Assembly (NCBI GenBank): GCA_002007465.1 | Contig: LNAC01000032.1 | Location: forward strand, 9,875,217-9,939,216 | Direction: 5' to 3' | DNA length: 64,000 nucleotides | DNA from: Ailurus styani | Taxonomy: Eukaryota; Chordata; Mammalia; Carnivora; Ailuridae | Shown: positions 60,571 through 64,000 of the stretch, in pieces | Layout of the letters: each line of letters opens with the position of its first letter | Numbering within the stretch: the stretch's first letter is position 1 | Made by a program: the position numbers and the translations under genes | The notes under the pieces: model-generated | What the model was told of the DNA's origin: nothing | Seen by the model: only the letters and a program-made list of their open reading frames with translations | Database searches by the model: none

Positions 60571-62040
60571 AAGAGTCTGTCCCTAAAACACTCCTTGTCA
60601 AGGTAGGCTCAGAAAGGCTCAAGAACCTTTCTCGCTGCCTACAGCAAAGATGATCCAGGTGTGAGAGCTCCACTGAACAGAGGCGGCTGTGTAGCTAAAT
60701 GAATGGACCAGGATCCTCTGTTGCAAAGGCTGAGTGTCTAACCCACCGAGTAGGTCAGCAGTTTATTATGGGGGTAGAATTCCAAAAATGAAAAGAACAA
60801 AACCAAGCAAACACCCAGAGAAAAGGCGATAATCAGAAGCCATGAGATAATAAAACCCAACAGTAGTCAGAAACCATGAATGGCAAAAGCTAAGAAAGAC
60901 AATGGAGAGCATGGAATAGCAGGAATAGCAGCTACAAAGAGGAGCTGAGTCACCAGAATGGTATAGGACGACAGTGGGGACACAATGGGATGAACTGCTA
61001 ATATCCCAAATGACCTTTCAGATTCATTCTAGTGGGGCGTGGGAGGCCTGACTGCAGGACGGTTATTGGTCTGCCTTACTTTGAAGCCCTATCACTCAAG
61101 ATTCCCTAGCATGTCATTCTGGCCTGTGATTTGAAAGAGCCTGTTGTCACAGCAACCACAATTCATTTGAAACTAAGAAGTGATCTTGGTACTTTTCTCT
61201 TTTCCCATAATGCAAGTATCGTGCCTTGTGAATCTCGGGTCACAGAGACAGAGGTGCAAAAATGTTTTCTATCAAATTACTTCCTGATGCTGAGCCCTAC
61301 CACCATCATCATTCTACCAGGTATGTGGAAATTTAACCTTGTTCACTCTTGGGGCCAACCCCAACCTACCCGGGGCTGTTCATGGTTCTGGAGTCTTCTG
61401 CAGTGCCAATGCATCACTCAGATGGAAGAATGGCTCTTGGTTGTTGGTCATCTGTTTAGAGCCTGGACCGTGTTCTGTCTGCATTGTCCTGTTCAGGTCC
61501 AGCAGCTCTCAGCTGCTTTTGCACCAGGTTTGCAGCATGGATATTTTTATCAAGAATTCCAAGTTTGGAATCTTGCAAACTTGCAAGCCATCTTGCAAAC
61601 CTGCAGCCATCTCTTTCTGAGGTACATCTTGCTCCCTCCTTAAAAATACTACCTGAAAGCATGATCCAGGTTCCTGCATCCAAAACCCAAGTCCTCTGGC
61701 CCCCACTGAACACATAGAATCTGTCTGTTCCAAAGTGAGGGAAATTCTTTTACTTCAGCTTTTTCCAAACAGTTTTGTCACTACCTGCAACTTCTGTCCT
61801 TTACTGAGGCTTAGCCTTTTGAAAAAAGAGCCAGAAAGTTTTCCTGGCAACTTTAATATCCATCCTTAGTATATACTTCCTCTTGGTGAAGAAAGCACAG
61901 TTCTGGCCCAGCTACCTCGAGAAAGAGAAGGGGAAAAGTAAAGAGATAAAAGTTAAATGTATCGAAATGTTTTTGTTTTTATTTTGTTTAAATATTTGCC
62001 TTAGATACCTGGAAGCTTGGGTTCGAATTTTATGCTCAAC
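60571..62040. other. Flank block with a 170-codon open frame, no recognised gene
   Basis: The longest gap-free open frame of the window lies here (61131-61643, plus). It starts MKEPVVTATTIHLK and shows no domain that I recognise. Overlapping frames are open on both strands at 61339-61733, which points to chance. No repeat family is named for this block. Confidence 0.4.
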
Positions 62041-62054
62041 ATACATAACAATTA

Positions 62055-62248
62055 GGAGCGCCTGGGTGGCTGTCTATTAAGCGTCTGCCTTCAACTCAGG
62101 TCATGGTCCCAGGGTCCTGGGATTGAGCCCTGCATCAGGCTCCCTGGTCAGCAGAGAGCCTGCTTCTCCTCCTCCTTCTGCCTGCCACTCTTCCTACTTG
62201 TGGTCTCTCTCTCTGTCTCTCAAATAAATAAATAAAATCTTTTAAAAA
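62055..62248 (+). mobile_element. SINEC
   Basis: Perfect 14-bp duplication ATACATAACAATTA at 62041-62054 and 62249-62262. The head lacks the cagtcggt segment (gtggctgtctattaagc). Confidence 0.95.
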
Positions 62249-62262
62249 ATACATAACAATTA

Positions 62263-63962
62263 TAGACCCTTGAAGAGAGGATCTTTACTAATCTGTTAGT
62301 CTCAAATTCTGATTTCAGATTGTCATTCTCATATTAATTTTATGAGGTATGTCATGTAAACAAGTACATTATTCGAAACAGTATTGTTTTTCTTTTTAAC
62401 TGACAAAATTTATTGCAGTAGGAGGCGGAGGAGGTAGCTAGGGTCTAACAGGTTACAGAAATAGAGACATACTCAAGTTACTAGGACTCAAGGAGACAGA
62501 ATATGGCTTGGGAACTGCAAGGTCCGTCATGATGTTCATCATGAGGTCTAGTGACTCAATAACCTTCCAGTGACCTTCACTGTATGCTTGACCATAACAA
62601 AGACTCAATTACTCTGCGTCTGATTGTCCTGCTCCAGGTACCACCAATAAACTGACCATCTTCTTTCTCTTAAAATAATGGCATCTGCTAATTTCAGCTT
62701 CTCCTCATTCTTGGCTTCCCGGTTTATAGACTTCTACTAATTACCTTTTCTCAATCTTTGTCTTTCAGTTTTTGCCTGTGCTACCATTTGAACACCTCTC
62801 AAGAAAAGATGATATTCATCAGCCTAACTAGACACAATTATTCCCAACTGAGTTTCCATGAAAGATCAACTCGTATGTTATTGACTGAATGGGTCAATTG
62901 GCTTTCCTTGGATCAGATAAATAACTGCCTTTGTTCACATCAGTTATGGCTAAGATGAAAGGGTGTTTTATACAAGAAGAAAGTTCTATGTAGAAGTAAA
63001 ATTCTAGAAGAGTATTACAGGCAAGGACCTCTTACAACGGGCTGTGGGCAGGCAGATATCTAGGCGTAGCTTGCTCAGGGTTACTATCAAAGGTAGAGTA
63101 AATAAAGGAAATACTGCTTTCAGAATATCTTTCCCTTTGGGGATAAAGCCTCATCCTGCCCCATGCAGACCTGGTTTGGTTTCATGTCCTCTGTGACGCA
63201 ATGACTGGAATCCAAATTGGTACATTTTCCAAAGTCTGGGTTATTTAGTCTTAAGTAAGACCTTATACAACAAGGTAGCCTATGGCTACAAAATCAGATT
63301 ACATGTTCTATTTGTCTCTAAGTTACTAGGGCACAAGTTTCCTTCAAATATCCTCAGTAGTTCTGATGATGACTTCTGACCTCTAGAATATTTTATATAT
63401 CCATTTGTCCAGCTTCCACTAGCTTGTAGATGCAAATAAGGCCATGTTAAGAGGAATAACCCACTAGTCACTGGCTTATGTCATCACCTGCATAATGCAG
63501 GACTTCAGTCCTTTTTTGAAATCTCACTTTCTTGAGGTGTTTTAGGCATCTTCAGTGGGTGTCTCACATATGCTCACCACCACACCCTGATTCAGCAACC
63601 ACCCACCAGGTACCGCATTTGCTCAGAGGAACCTGGAACTTCTCCGCCAGCATTGTTTCCTTGGCAGGATCTGTGCACGGCAACTTCTGCTGAATTCTGC
63701 TGATGTTCAGAGATCAAGATCACTTGATGGGCACTGCGGTTACCAAGTTCCCTGAAGACACTGCTATGTTCCGTGGGGCATCCCAGCTTCTGCTCTACTC
63801 CCACAGGCATGGCAGTTCTTACTGGTCTTGGCCTCGGTTCTTCCTGCCAGTGTCTATCACCAAGCACTGAAGGAATATGCTTCTCCCCTATCAATTCTGA
63901 GAGGGGCGATCCAAACCAACAATGTCAGTGTTTTACGGCCTTCAGGGAAATATACTTTCAAT
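62263..63962. other. Flank block, no recognised gene
   Basis: Around 62400-62660 the minus strand ends in gcaataaattttgtc, which resembles a poly(A)-signal region of an old LTR or processed copy. A 100-codon minus frame at 63592-63894 has no known domain. Unassigned. Confidence 0.35.
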
Positions 63963-64000
63963 TTTTTTATTAAGATTTTATTTATTGATTTGAGAGAGAG
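63963..64000 (-). mobile_element. SINEC cut by the window end
   Basis: T tract, taagattttatttattgattt and gagagagag: the antisense 3' end of a SINE continuing to the right. Confidence 0.85.

Noticed and set aside
63592..63894. 100-codon minus-strand frame as a processed pseudogene
   Set aside because: I compared it by memory with common ribosomal and housekeeping proteins and recognised nothing; no A tail or flanking duplication was found.
39121..64000. First exon of EIF4E, expected upstream of METAP1 by synteny
   Set aside because: No sequence encoding its N-terminus and no second CpG island were seen on either strand; it presumably lies further right.

Overview
This is nuclear DNA from a carnivoran mammal, most likely a mustelid. 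About 56 tRNA-Lys-derived CAN/SINEC elements are present. Many belong to one young subfamily: head GGGCGCCTGGGTGGCTCAG, then TTAAAGCCTCTGCTTTCGG, and a tail with TGCCTCCTTGTGATCTC before AATAAATAAAATCTT. That head-tail combination is the mustelid form as I know it. Carnivore-type L1 3' ends, MIR, L2 and MaLR relics agree. No bacterial, plasmid or viral gene is present.

Only one protein-coding gene is recognised: METAP1 (methionine aminopeptidase 1), on the minus strand. Exon 1 (38547 to 38434) gives residues 1-38, starting [13 protein letters not shown] and ending SYFCSQ. Exon 2 (1627 to 1576) gives residues 39-55 plus the first base of codon 56. Together they encode the N-terminal C6H2 zinc finger. 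Intron 1 fills 1628-38433 (36,806 bp). The catalytic exons lie to the left of the window. Exon 1 sits in a CpG island (about 37,860-39,120) that is broken by a 251-base N run covering nearly all of the 5' UTR and probably the transcription start.

Layout: 1-1575 is intron 2; 1576-1627 is exon 2; 1628-37,860 is repeat-rich intron 1; 37,860-39,120 is the CpG island with exon 1 and the gap; 39,120-64,000 is the upstream intergenic flank. The flank holds no recognisable gene. From known synteny, EIF4E would be the next gene further right. The flank carries a solo class-I-like retroviral LTR, several L1 relics, a degenerate minisatellite with a 59-bp unit in its best-preserved copies, and long tetranucleotide repeats.

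Outside METAP1 the content is retrotransposon archaeology: SINEs with perfect target-site duplications, tandem SINEs bounded by one duplication, two SINEs sharing one target, a young 5'-truncated L1 inside an older L1, and an L1 split by five SINEs. I found no evidence of a new biological system. All coordinates and counts were read by eye. Old-repeat family names are from memory of consensus sequences and are approximate at the edges.
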